DNA of 15,191 nucleotides from Gammaproteobacteria bacterium (GCA_030830945.1 JAURLY010000132.1:1-15191); one strand, 5' to 3'. Positions 1-7,289 are shown, counted from the stretch's first letter. Translations and numbers: made by a program. The notes: generated from the letters alone by a model not told the origin.

Positions 1-460
1 CAACTATTTCATCTGCCAGATTCATGATTGGCGCTAACTCCATGGCACCATTCAGCTTGATAACATCCGCTTGTTGTCCACGTTCCGCGTAATACTCCCG
101 CACCACATTGACATATTTGGTGGCGACCCGAATTCGACCCGTTTTGCGTTCGACACCCACAGGCGCAGCGGTCATCATTCGGCAGCGGGCAATGCCTAGA
201 TCAAGCCACTCGTAAAACGCATCGCTGTCGTATTCCATCAAGGTATCTTTGCCCGCAATACCGGCATCTGCAGCGCCATGATGAACATAGGTGGGCACAT
301 CAGATCCGCGCAAAATTATCAGCCGCACGTCAGTCTGGTTGGTCTCAAAGATCAACTTTCGGCTGGACTGGACATCTTCCAGGGGTTCAATACCTGCAGC
401 CGCCAACAATGGCAGGGTCTCTTCAAGTATGCGTCCTTTGGTCAGAGCAATAGTCAACAT
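1..460 (-). CDS. hisG: ATP phosphoribosyltransferase catalytic subunit, short form (3' end outside window)
   Basis: HisG joins ATP and phosphoribosyl pyrophosphate to give phosphoribosyl-ATP, the first and feedback-controlled step of histidine synthesis in the cytoplasm. I translated the minus strand from the ATG at 460: it opens MLTIALTKGRILEETLPLLA and continues open for 153 codons to the window edge. Recognisable HisG blocks are the N-terminal TKGR, the LRGSDVPTYV stretch followed by a GAADAGIAGKD block, and RVATKYVNV further on. The immediate N-terminal start and overall fit suggest the short HisG form, which lacks the regulatory C-terminal domain and works with HisZ; the missing 3' end means this is inference. 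It follows murA after a 30-base gap on the same strand, as in Pseudomonas. No strong ribosome binding site precedes the ATG, so coupling to murA translation is possible. Confidence 0.93.
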   Translation of the reverse strand, partial: MLTIALTKGRILEETLPLLAAAGIEPLEDVQSSRKLIFETNQTDVRLIILRGSDVPTYVHHGAADAGIAGKDTLMEYDSDAFYEWLDLGIARCRMMTAAPVGVERKTGRIRVATKYVNVVREYYAERGQQADVIKLNGAMELAPIMNLADEIV

Positions 461-490
461 GACAGTTTTCTCAAAATTATAGGCAAGGCA

Positions 491-1753
491 TCAGCTGGGT
501 ACGCGACGAATACAAGCACCCAACTGCTGCAGCTTTTCTTCAATACATTCGTAACCACGGTCAATGTGGTAAATACGATCAATAACGGTCGAGCCCTTCG
601 CTAATAGCCCGGCAATAACCAGACTGGCTGAGGCACGAAGGTCTGACGCCATCACCGGAGCTGAGCGCAAGTCTTCCACTCCGGAAACAATTACGGTGTT
701 TCCTTCAAGGGTGATTTTTGCCCCCATTCGATTGAGCTCATGAACCTGAATCAACCGGTTTTCAAATATAGTTTCGGTGACCGTACCCGTGCCATCCGCT
801 ACAGCATTTAACGCTGTAAACTGGGCCTGCATATCCGTAGGAAACCCTGGATAAGGCGCGGTCTTAACGTGGATCGCTTTGGGGCGCTGGCCTTTCATAT
901 CTAGCGTAATCCAGCCATCACCTTCCTCTATCTCCGCCCCTGCTTCTCGCAGTTTCAAAATTACGGCTTCCAGCAGTGATGCATCCGTATCACGCAGTTT
1001 GACTTTTCCGCGAGTCGCTGCAACCGCAACTAGATAAGTCCCCGTCTCAATCCGGTCAGGCATAACGCGAAACTCACAACCGTGAAGTGTTTCCACACCA
1101 TCAATTATCAGTTTGTCTGTACCGATGCCTTCAATTTTAGCGCCCATTTGGACCAGACAGTTCGCCAGATCAACAATCTCTGGTTCGCGGGCGGCATTTT
1201 CAATGATGGTGCGCCCATCAGCCAGAGTTGCAGCCATCAGCAGGTTTTCCGTTCCACCTACAGTGACGATATCCATAAGAATGTGCGCACCTTTTAGACG
1301 TCCATCACAGGTCGCAACAATGTAACCATCTTCAATATCGACCTTGGCACCCATTAGCTCCAGTCCTCGCAAATGCTGGTCTACCGGTCGGGAACCTATC
1401 GCACAACCCCCTGGAAACGAAACTCTCGCTTCACCATAGCGAGCCAACATAGGCCCCAACACAAGCACAGACGCACGCATGGTCTTTACCAGCTCATAGG
1501 GTGCCGTAAAACTATGAATAGGTCCGTTGTCTACTTCAACGCAGAGTTTCTCATCGATAACTGCCTCCACGCCCATACAGCCCAACAATTCAATCATGGT
1601 GGTAATGTCGTGTAAGTGAGGCAAGTTAGACAGGCGCATTTTTTCCCCAGTTAGCAGGGTAGCTGCCAACAATGGTAAAGCCGCATTTTTAGCGCCAGAA
1701 ATGCGAATTTCACCCTGCAGTGAAACACCGCCCTCAATAATTAATTTATCCAT
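491..1753 (-). CDS. murA: UDP-N-acetylglucosamine 1-carboxyvinyltransferase
   Basis: MurA transfers enolpyruvate from PEP to UDP-GlcNAc, the first committed step of peptidoglycan synthesis, in the cytoplasm. The 420-residue product matches the usual length (419 in E. coli). It begins MDKLIIEGGVSLQGEIRISG with the substrate-binding K22-N23 pair. The active-site loop is at 113-122 with C117, equivalent to E. coli Cys115 and the residue attacked by fosfomycin. D306 (in PGFPTDMQAQ) matches the catalytic Asp305, and R399 (HIDRGYE) the C-terminal conserved Arg. The enzyme therefore looks complete and fosfomycin-sensitive at this residue. The ATG at 1753 has AGGAAG about 3 bases upstream, overlapping the ibaG stop region, and only 8 bases separate it from ibaG. 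It sits third in the mlaC-ibaG-murA-hisG run. Confidence 0.98.
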   Translation of the reverse strand: MDKLIIEGGVSLQGEIRISGAKNAALPLLAATLLTGEKMRLSNLPHLHDITTMIELLGCMGVEAVIDEKLCVEVDNGPIHSFTAPYELVKTMRASVLVLGPMLARYGEARVSFPGGCAIGSRPVDQHLRGLELMGAKVDIEDGYIVATCDGRLKGAHILMDIVTVGGTENLLMAATLADGRTIIENAAREPEIVDLANCLVQMGAKIEGIGTDKLIIDGVETLHGCEFRVMPDRIETGTYLVAVAATRGKVKLRDTDASLLEAVILKLREAGAEIEEGDGWITLDMKGQRPKAIHVKTAPYPGFPTDMQAQFTALNAVADGTGTVTETIFENRLIQVHELNRMGAKITLEGNTVIVSGVEDLRSAPVMASDLRASASLVIAGLLAKGSTVIDRIYHIDRGYECIEEKLQQLGACIRRVPS

Positions 1754-1761
1754 GGTTCTTC

Positions 1762-1992
1762 CTAGCTGATTTCGGAGGGAGCTTTTGCATTGATATTAAT
1801 CGCATGCAAACTTCCATCGGCGATCAATTCAGTCAGGGCTCCATAAACTGTCTGCTGCCGTTTCACTGCTCGCATGTCTTCAAATTGATCGCTAACAACA
1901 TGCACAGTTACGTAGTAGCCATCCGTTTCAGCCTTTACATCACAGCCTTCTATATGCCCGCGGATACGGTTTTCAATATCTTGCAAATCCAA
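1762..1992 (-). CDS. ibaG: BolA-family protein IbaG
   Basis: This small (76-residue) cytoplasmic protein belongs to the BolA family, whose members partner with monothiol glutaredoxins in iron-sulfur handling; E. coli IbaG (YrbA) also lies next to murA. The strongest signature is VKRQQTVYG at 43-51 followed by IADGSLHAI, with H63 at the same position as the conserved His of E. coli IbaG, a candidate cluster ligand. The protein is about 8 residues shorter at the C-terminus than the E. coli one. The start is a TTG at 1992: an in-frame TAA lies 18 bases before it and there is no ATG near the N-terminus, so a non-ATG start is required. Spacing is 36 bases from mlaC and 8 bases to murA. Its family is clear; its cellular role is less so. 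Confidence 0.9.
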   Translation of the reverse strand: MDLQDIENRIRGHIEGCDVKAETDGYYVTVHVVSDQFEDMRAVKRQQTVYGALTELIADGSLHAININAKAPSEIS

Positions 1993-2028
1993 TGATAAAT
2001 CTCGTAATTAATATTTTTTATCAAGAAC

Positions 2029-2664
2029 TTAGGCTTCAGGTGACCAATTACTAATTACCTGATCCAGATCTTCGTTGTATTCCTGGGCAGAGCGGGCGAA
2101 CTGATTTCTAAACGTTCGGCCCAGATTAATCCCCTCCAGAATGAGATTTCTTACCTGCCATCTTCCATCCTCGGCTTTGCCCATAGCGTAAATGACAACA
2201 ACTCGCCCGGTTCCTGAAAACAGGGTTTGCCGAATTTGGGCACTGGAGCCTTCGTTGCCTGAATCTTGTGTTTCCAGCTCAAAGTCCGGGTTTTCTACCC
2301 CCAAAAGGCTTTTCCCATAAGTTTCCAACAGCGAGGCCTTGAAGGTTTCCTGGAATTCTTTGCGCTGTTGTTCGGTTGCCATAGTGAAATACTTGCGCCC
2401 CATAACCCCTTTGGCAATTGATTCATAATCAATCCAGGGAGACATGACGGAATCAATCTTGTTGTAATACTCACTCTCGGATTGATCATAGGTATCCATT
2501 AGTTCATCCAGATTTGAAAACAGCTCATCGAAAACTTTCTGGATGGTTTCATCAGCCGTAGATGGATAGACAGGCTGAGCTATACCTGCGCCAGACACAA
2601 GCAACATTAGGCAGATACCCGCCGATCGAACAAGCAGACTTTTCAGGATATTGAGACAATTCAT
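2029..2664 (-). CDS. mlaC: MlaC/Ttg2D-family periplasmic phospholipid carrier
   Basis: MlaC shuttles phospholipids through the periplasm between the outer-membrane MlaA complex and the inner-membrane MlaFEDB ABC transporter. The product from ATG 2664 is 211 residues, the same as E. coli MlaC. It has a clear signal peptide: K8 and R13, a hydrophobic core around 15-27, and a likely cut after A29 (AGIA|Q). The mature part shows family-typical features: an early DETIQKVFDELFSN helix, DYESIAKGVMGRKYF, and a C-terminal WQVRNLILEGINLGRTFRNQF block. A GTG at 2721 would add 19 residues in front of the signal peptide and is less likely. The usual upstream genes mlaF, mlaE and mlaD are absent (a divergent gene begins at 2775), and no mlaB lies between it and ibaG. 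Confidence 0.93.
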   Translation of the reverse strand: MNCLNILKSLLVRSAGICLMLLVSGAGIAQPVYPSTADETIQKVFDELFSNLDELMDTYDQSESEYYNKIDSVMSPWIDYESIAKGVMGRKYFTMATEQQRKEFQETFKASLLETYGKSLLGVENPDFELETQDSGNEGSSAQIRQTLFSGTGRVVVIYAMGKAEDGRWQVRNLILEGINLGRTFRNQFARSAQEYNEDLDQVISNWSPEA

Positions 2665-2774
2665 GGGAATTTCGCAGTAGTTCAAAGGTATGATGGTCGG
2701 AACCAAATTATGAGCTGACACAAATCAGCGGGGACTATACCATTCCGCCTCCGAAATCTGAACAAAGGTAGCAA
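2665..2774. promoter_or_regulatory. Divergent promoter region between mlaC and the exchanger gene
   Basis: This gap must start transcription in both directions. For the minus strand I see a -35-like TTCAGA (2762-2757), 17 bases, then TATAGT (2739-2734), matching 4/6 and 5/6 of the sigma-70 consensus and pointing at mlaC. For the plus strand CTGACA (2715-2720; 5/6) is followed after 17 bases by TACCAT (2738-2743; 4/6), a weaker candidate pointing at yrbG. The two -10 elements overlap at 2738-2739, so the two polymerases would compete if both are real. These are eye matches only. The GTG start of the exchanger has an AAGG about 6 bases upstream. Confidence 0.4.
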
Positions 2775-3734
2775 GTGTCCTCCCTGCCAATTTACATTCA
2801 TTTTATCGTTTTAGCCCTCGCTATTGGTGGTCTAGTCTGGAGTGCTGATTTTTTTGTCCACGGCGCTGCAGCGATCGCTCGCAATATGGGCCTGAGCCCA
2901 CTCATTATTGGTTTAACCGTAGTCTCATTTGGCACATCGGCGCCAGAAATACTTGTCTCGGCTTCTGCTGCCGCTGCAGGAACGCCATCATTAGCAGTTG
3001 GTAATGCGCTGGGATCCAATCTGGCAAACATGGGACTGGTTCTGGCCATTACCGCACTTATTTTTCCAATTAATATAGATTCGCGAATTGCACACAAGGA
3101 AGTTCCGATCATGGTAGCCGTCACCCTTATTGCGGGTTGGGTATTGTGGAATGGATATCTAGGGAGACTGGAATCTTTGGGGCTGGCCTCCCTGCTGTTT
3201 TTCTACATGTTTTACCTAATAAAAACAGCTTCTGAGCACCCAATTGACCCAACGATCCAAATCCAGAAAGCTCCATGGTCCCGAGCAATCATTATTACTC
3301 TTAGCGGACTCGCTTTTTTGCTTGTGGTATCAAATATATTGGTCTGGAGTGCAACATCCGTTGCCAGTCATTTTGGCGTCAGCGACCTGATCATCGGCAT
3401 TACTATCGTCGCGGTCGGAACGAGCTTGCCCGAATTGGCCGCCTCAGTTGCCGGGGCTATCAAAGGGCATTCAGAAATGGCGATTGGCAACGTTATTGGC
3501 TCCAATATTTTCAACCTGACTGCCGTCCTACCGGTTGCCGGCCTAGTGAGGCCCGGGGCGATCGAAGGTGCGAATTTTTGGATCGACTTTGGACCCGTAC
3601 TGCTATTCAGCGCTTTACTTAGCGCTATTTGCTTACACCATACATCCGGTAATCATTCCGGCACACTGGGGCGAGTTGCTGCGGGACTAATGCTATTGTT
3701 ATACATCGGCTATTATGGGCTGCTAATTTTTTAA
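2775..3734 (+). CDS. yrbG: CaCA-family (sodium/calcium exchanger-type) membrane protein
   Basis: This 319-residue inner-membrane protein is a cation/Ca2+ exchanger-superfamily member, the YrbG family. It shows the two inverted alpha repeats that form the ion pathway. Repeat 1 has SFGTSAPEILVS (51-62, with E58) and AVGNALGSN (74-82); repeat 2 has AVGTSLPELAAS (213-224, with E220) and AIGNVIGSNIFN (236-247). The two glutamates are the ones that bind cations in characterised exchangers. About ten hydrophobic segments are visible, with a loop rich in charged and polar residues around 152-170 between the halves. The actual ion and direction are not known for most YrbG proteins and cannot be read here. 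The start is a GTG at 2775. As in E. coli, it heads the kdsD-kdsC-lpt gene string, 33 bases before kdsD. Confidence 0.92.
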   Translation: MSSLPIYIHFIVLALAIGGLVWSADFFVHGAAAIARNMGLSPLIIGLTVVSFGTSAPEILVSASAAAAGTPSLAVGNALGSNLANMGLVLAITALIFPINIDSRIAHKEVPIMVAVTLIAGWVLWNGYLGRLESLGLASLLFFYMFYLIKTASEHPIDPTIQIQKAPWSRAIIITLSGLAFLLVVSNILVWSATSVASHFGVSDLIIGITIVAVGTSLPELAASVAGAIKGHSEMAIGNVIGSNIFNLTAVLPVAGLVRPGAIEGANFWIDFGPVLLFSALLSAICLHHTSGNHSGTLGRVAAGLMLLLYIGYYGLLIF

Positions 3735-3767
3735 GCAAAAAACCAAAAAAGAGGATTACTGCTCTTC

Positions 3768-4739
3768 ATGACTGATAAAAAACTTGTCGCCAGCGGCAAA
3801 CGTACCATCGAAATAGAGACTCAGGCCCTCCAAAGACTTGGCAGCCTGTTAGATGAAAGCTTTGCTGATGCCTGTGAATGCCTCCTGGAGACACGCGGAA
3901 GAGTGATTGTTATTGGCATGGGAAAGTCTGGCCATATTGCCCGAAAAGTTGCCGCAACCCTGGCCAGCACCGGAACCCCATCTTTTTTTGTTCACCCTGC
4001 AGAAGCAGGCCATGGCGATATGGGAATGATCACACATGAGGACACTGTGCTGGCTATTTCCAACTCCGGCAGCACTGACGAAATTTTGGCTTTACTGCCG
4101 CTAATAAAAGTCCTGGGGATTCCAATGATAAGCATGACGGGTAACCCTGATTCCCCTATCGCCAAGTCTTCCGATTTTCATCTCAATGTCGGTGTTGAAG
4201 TTGAGGCTTGCCCTATGGGACTGGCGCCCACCGCAAGTACGACAACTGCCCTGGTCATGGGAGATGCACTCGCCATTGCACTTCTGGAGACACGCGGATT
4301 TACGTCGGATGATTTTGCTTTTTCCCATCCTGCTGGCGCCCTCGGGAAAAGACTCCTGATCAAGGTTTCGGACCTGATGCACTCTGGCGCCCAGTTACCC
4401 AGGGTCCCGCTGGAGATGCCGCTTAAAAAAGTGCTTTTGGAAATGTCTGCCAAAGGACTGGGAATTACCACAGTTGTAGATCAAGACAACAATCTCAAGG
4501 GCGTCTTTACAGATGGCGATTTACGCCGGGTGCTCGATGCTAACATTGATCTCAACATGGCCACTGCAGCAGATGTCATGCATGCAGACCCCTTTAGGAT
4601 TCAAGACAACAAACTCGCTGCAGATGCTCTGGGGGTAATGGAGGAACGAAAAATCACTGCGCTGGTCGTAGTAGATGAACATAATCATCCGGCTGGTGTT
4701 ATTCACCTGCACGACATTCTTCGCGCTGGTGTTATTTGA
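3768..4739 (+). CDS. kdsD: D-arabinose-5-phosphate isomerase
   Basis: KdsD converts ribulose-5-phosphate to arabinose-5-phosphate, the first step towards Kdo, the inner-core sugar of lipopolysaccharide. The 323-residue protein has an N-terminal SIS sugar-isomerase domain (about 35-180) and two CBS domains (about 200-260 and 270-323). Residues equivalent to those implicated in E. coli catalysis are all present with a constant offset of six: K53 (GMGKSG), E105 (SNSGSTDE), E146 (VEVEACP) and H187 (AFSHPAG). H76 and H82 lie in the FFVHPAEAGHGDMG block. The ATG at 3768 is preceded by GAGG about 12 bases upstream. A DNA repeat surrounds the 3' end, and the kdsC reading frame runs in from inside this gene (see findings). 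Confidence 0.97.
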   Translation: MTDKKLVASGKRTIEIETQALQRLGSLLDESFADACECLLETRGRVIVIGMGKSGHIARKVAATLASTGTPSFFVHPAEAGHGDMGMITHEDTVLAISNSGSTDEILALLPLIKVLGIPMISMTGNPDSPIAKSSDFHLNVGVEVEACPMGLAPTASTTTALVMGDALAIALLETRGFTSDDFAFSHPAGALGKRLLIKVSDLMHSGAQLPRVPLEMPLKKVLLEMSAKGLGITTVVDQDNNLKGVFTDGDLRRVLDANIDLNMATAADVMHADPFRIQDNKLAADALGVMEERKITALVVVDEHNHPAGVIHLHDILRAGVI

Positions 4740-4782
4740 TTCACCTGTAAGACAGAAATATTTCAGCAAGAGCAACCGAACT

Positions 4783-5322
4783 TTGAGCCAGGAAAATCCG
4801 AGTGAACTCACCAAAAAGCTGTCAGCCATCCAATGGCTGGTTCTCGATGTTGATGGAGTACTCACAGACGGGGTTATTTCTTACGATAGCGAAGGAAATG
4901 AACAAAAGCGTTTCAACATCAAAGATGGGTTGGGAATCAAGCTTTTACAAAAAGCCGGTATCCAGGTTGGTATTATCACCGGGCGGGTTTCACCCATGGT
5001 TCAAAGAAGAGCAGATGAACTGGGCATCAACCAACTGATACAAGGACGCGAAGACAAGGCTGCTGCTCTTAAAGAATTGGCTGAGCAGCTAACAATTTCC
5101 ATGGAGTCCATTGCCTACATGGGTGATGACTTGCCAGATTACCAGGCAATTGCCTGCTCGGGTTGTGGTGTTACAGTGGCCGATGGACACCCGGATGTAA
5201 AACAGGTTGCCGACCATGTTACCTCCTTGCCGGGTGGATTGGGCGCGGTCAGGGAATTTTGCGACCTGCTGCTTAAAACCCAGGGAACGTATGAACAGGT
5301 TACGGCCGGTTTCAAGAAGTAA
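4783..5322 (+). CDS. kdsC: Kdo-8-phosphate phosphatase (HAD family), probable TTG start
   Basis: KdsC removes the phosphate from Kdo-8-phosphate, the third step of Kdo synthesis, as a small cap-less HAD phosphatase that forms tetramers. With the TTG at 4783 the product is 179 residues, close to the usual 174-188. The HAD motifs are motif I LDVDGVLTDG (D22 nucleophile, D24), motif II IITGR, a Lys in the REDKAAAL block and motif IV GDDLPD. The GGLGAVREFCDLLL near the C-terminus is typical of KdsC. The frame stays open back to an ATG at 4675, which would give 215 residues and add 36 residues (a hydrophobic stretch plus a spacer), mostly translated from the out-of-frame 3' end of kdsD; I judge this unlikely. 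A GTG at 4729 is a third option. The ribosome site before the TTG is weak (AAGAG, about 10 bases away), so the start is uncertain though the identity is not. Confidence 0.88.
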   Translation: MSQENPSELTKKLSAIQWLVLDVDGVLTDGVISYDSEGNEQKRFNIKDGLGIKLLQKAGIQVGIITGRVSPMVQRRADELGINQLIQGREDKAAALKELAEQLTISMESIAYMGDDLPDYQAIACSGCGVTVADGHPDVKQVADHVTSLPGGLGAVREFCDLLLKTQGTYEQVTAGFKK

Positions 5323-5885
5323 TGAAAGAACGCCGCCTTTTACTACTACTAACCTTTCTCCCGATTGCTTTGGCTGTCTATATATGGGATCTGGATGTCA
5401 ATTTTTCCAGCAGCGTTCTTCCAGAGCCGCAGGAGCAAAAAAGTGATTTGCCCCTGACCATCCTCGAGCAGACCCAAATAACCCAATTCGACCAACACGG
5501 ATTGCAGGTGCAGCGCGTTAGCAGCCAAGAACTTACATCGTTTGAACTCGACGAGCTCATTCAAATCAACCAGCCAACAATTGAGCTAAATACCAATGAC
5601 GGTAATTGGACAGCAACAAGTCTAAATGGCATGTTTTACCAAAACGAAAATCGAATAACGTTAAGTGGAGATGTCACTCTGGAAAAGCATGATGCGAACA
5701 CGCCGGTTGTGATGTATACCAGCCAGCTGGATTACTATCCTGATTCCCGGCTGGCGGAAACGGACGACCCTGTAAGAATCCAGGCGACTGGCCATGATAT
5801 CCAGAGCGAGGGAATCAGTATTGATTTGGCACATTCCGTCTATGTTCTCACCAATCGTGTAAGAAGTATCCATGAGCCCTTATAA
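5322..5885 (+). CDS. lptC: LPS export system protein LptC
   Basis: LptC is the bitopic inner-membrane protein that takes lipopolysaccharide from the LptB2FG transporter and passes it to LptA. The 187-residue product fits the family (191 in E. coli). It has positive residues at the extreme N-terminus (KERR) followed by one membrane helix at about 6-22, then a periplasmic domain that should form the beta-jellyroll. The segment GMFYQNENRITLSGDVTLEK at about 105-125 resembles the OstA/Lpt repeat shared with LptA. Sequence conservation in LptC is low, so position carries much of the identification: the ATG overlaps the kdsC stop by one base (TAATG) and the gene overlaps lptA by 14 bases. Tight coupling of the whole kds-lpt string is expected. 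Confidence 0.92.
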   Translation: MKERRLLLLLTFLPIALAVYIWDLDVNFSSSVLPEPQEQKSDLPLTILEQTQITQFDQHGLQVQRVSSQELTSFELDELIQINQPTIELNTNDGNWTATSLNGMFYQNENRITLSGDVTLEKHDANTPVVMYTSQLDYYPDSRLAETDDPVRIQATGHDIQSEGISIDLAHSVYVLTNRVRSIHEPL

Positions 5886-6411
5886 GCCGCTCAATATCCC
5901 TCTGTTCTCTGGGGCGATTTTATTTATCGCCGCAATACTGCCGTTGACAGTATTTGCACTAGAGTCAGACCGAGACCAGCCAATAGATATTGAATCTGAC
6001 CGCGCCGAATTCCATGAGCAGGAGGGATACACGGTATACAGCGGCAACGTCCGCCTTTCCCAGGGAAGCATCCTGCTTGAGGCAGCAGAGATCAGTATCT
6101 ACTTTGAAGATGGCAACGTTTACAAACTTTTGGCTAGCGGCGATCGTGCCTATTACGAACAGCTCCCAGCTGAAAACGAAGGCAAGGTTGTTGCCCAAGC
6201 CAACACTATTGAGTACCTGCTTCAGGACGACCTGATCAACCTTATCCAAGATGCGAGCCTGACCCAGGATGGTGCCACACTAAACGGCGAACTTATTACT
6301 TACGATGTTCGCAATCACCTGCTAAAAGCGAACAACCGCAGTGATGATCAGGAGTCTGGCGAAAGCGGCCGGGTTCGGGTCACCATCCCATCGCTCGGAA
6401 CAGGGAACTAG
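5872..6411 (+). CDS. lptA: LPS transport periplasmic protein LptA
   Basis: LptA forms the periplasmic bridge along which lipopolysaccharide moves from LptC to LptD at the outer membrane. The 179-residue product starts with a signal peptide: K5, a hydrophobic core around 10-27, and a probable cut after A29 (TVFA|LES). The mature protein opens with the classic OstA pattern, PIDIESDRAEFHEQEGYTVY followed by SGNVRLSQGSILLEA, with further beta repeats ending in GELITYDVRNHLL. The ATG at 5872 lies within the lptC 3' end and has GAAG about 6 bases upstream. Three bases separate its stop from lptB. The length is close to that of E. coli LptA (185), and nothing looks broken. Confidence 0.95.
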   Translation: MSPYKPLNIPLFSGAILFIAAILPLTVFALESDRDQPIDIESDRAEFHEQEGYTVYSGNVRLSQGSILLEAAEISIYFEDGNVYKLLASGDRAYYEQLPAENEGKVVAQANTIEYLLQDDLINLIQDASLTQDGATLNGELITYDVRNHLLKANNRSDDQESGESGRVRVTIPSLGTGN

Positions 6412-6414
6412 GCT

Positions 6415-7137
6415 ATGGCAACACTGGAAGCAAAAAATCTGGCCAAGTCCTATGGCAAAAAACAGGTCGTTATCGATGTCTCTATTAAGGTGAACAGTGG
6501 TGAGATCATTGGCTTGCTGGGCCCCAACGGCGCTGGGAAAACAACCTGTTTCTACATGATTGCCGGCTTAATACGAGGCAATGCCGGAAAAATTTTGATC
6601 AATGATCAAGATATTACCCTTGCACCAATACATGTTCGTGCTCGCCTGGGACTAGGTTACTTGCCACAAGAAGCTTCCGTCTTTCGCAAACTGAGTGTAG
6701 AAGAAAATATCCTGTCAGTTATGGAATCTGCAAACGTACCTAAATCGAAACGCAAAGCGCGGGTTGAGGAGCTGATTGAAGAATTCCACATAAGCCATAT
6801 CCGACATAGCCTGGGAATGTCACTTTCAGGAGGCGAACGAAGACGAGTGGAAATCGCCCGCGCGCTGGCGGTTAATCCTCATTTTATTTTGCTCGACGAA
6901 CCTTTTGCTGGTGTCGACCCTGTATCAGTCGGCGACATTAAAAAAATCGTCCAGTACCTGAAATCAAAAAATATTGGCGTGTTAATCACCGATCACAATG
7001 TGAGGGAGACCCTATCTCTTTGCGACAAAGCATATATTGTTGGCGAAGGGCACATCATTTCAGAGGGGAACGCTGAAGATATTCTTAACGATGAGTTGGT
7101 ACGTTCAGTTTATCTCGGCAAAGATTTTCGCCTTTAA
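6415..7137 (+). CDS. lptB: LPS export ABC transporter ATP-binding protein LptB
   Basis: LptB is the cytoplasmic ATPase that, as a dimer with LptF and LptG, extracts lipopolysaccharide from the inner membrane and pushes it into LptC. The 240-residue sequence has every ABC element in order: Walker A GPNGAGKTT (36-44), Q-loop Q85 (YLPQEASVF), signature LSGGE (137-141), Walker B FILLDEP with catalytic E162, and the switch H194 in ITDHNVRET. The text YLPQEASVFRKLSVEENI is close to that of other LptB proteins and separates it from amino-acid ABC ATPases. lptF and lptG are not in this window, as is usual. It sits 3 bases after lptA with GGGAAC as a probable ribosome site, and is followed by the 150-base gap before rpoN. 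Confidence 0.98.
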   Translation: MATLEAKNLAKSYGKKQVVIDVSIKVNSGEIIGLLGPNGAGKTTCFYMIAGLIRGNAGKILINDQDITLAPIHVRARLGLGYLPQEASVFRKLSVEENILSVMESANVPKSKRKARVEELIEEFHISHIRHSLGMSLSGGERRRVEIARALAVNPHFILLDEPFAGVDPVSVGDIKKIVQYLKSKNIGVLITDHNVRETLSLCDKAYIVGEGHIISEGNAEDILNDELVRSVYLGKDFRL

Positions 7138-7289
7138 TCTTTTTGTCAGTGAAATCACTATATTTTCAATTCGAAACCTGTGATGCTCTTCGCGAATGAC
7201 CAGTTCTGGTGCATAAAGCGTTTGAGATGCAAAAACCGTACCGTTAGAATTCCAGCTACACCCTCACAATCCTCAAAGCTCCTATATTG
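7138..7289 (+). promoter_or_regulatory. Intergenic region with probable sigma-70 promoter for rpoN
   Basis: A good sigma-70 match lies here: TTGAGA at 7222-7227 (5/6), a 17-base spacer, and TAGAAT at 7245-7250 (5/6). Transcription would start near 7257, giving a leader of about 33 bases before the rpoN ATG at 7290. A small perfect inverted repeat, AGTGA-AA-TCACT (7148-7159), follows lptB but is AT-rich and too weak to be a confident terminator. The region suggests rpoN can be expressed separately from the lpt genes upstream. No coding sequence was seen in it. Confidence 0.6.

Noticed and set aside
476..481. Perfect TATAAT on the minus strand just before hisG
   Set aside because: No -35-like sequence at the right distance and the leader would be only about 9 bases; the AT-rich gap in an operon explains it.
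1082..1615. Plus-strand open frames inside murA
   Set aside because: They oppose a fully conserved gene, have no ribosome site and no recognisable protein pattern.
7148..7159. AGTGAAATCACT inverted repeat after lptB as terminator or operator
   Set aside because: Only a 5-bp AT-rich stem with a 2-base loop and no clear T-run after it; too weak to call.
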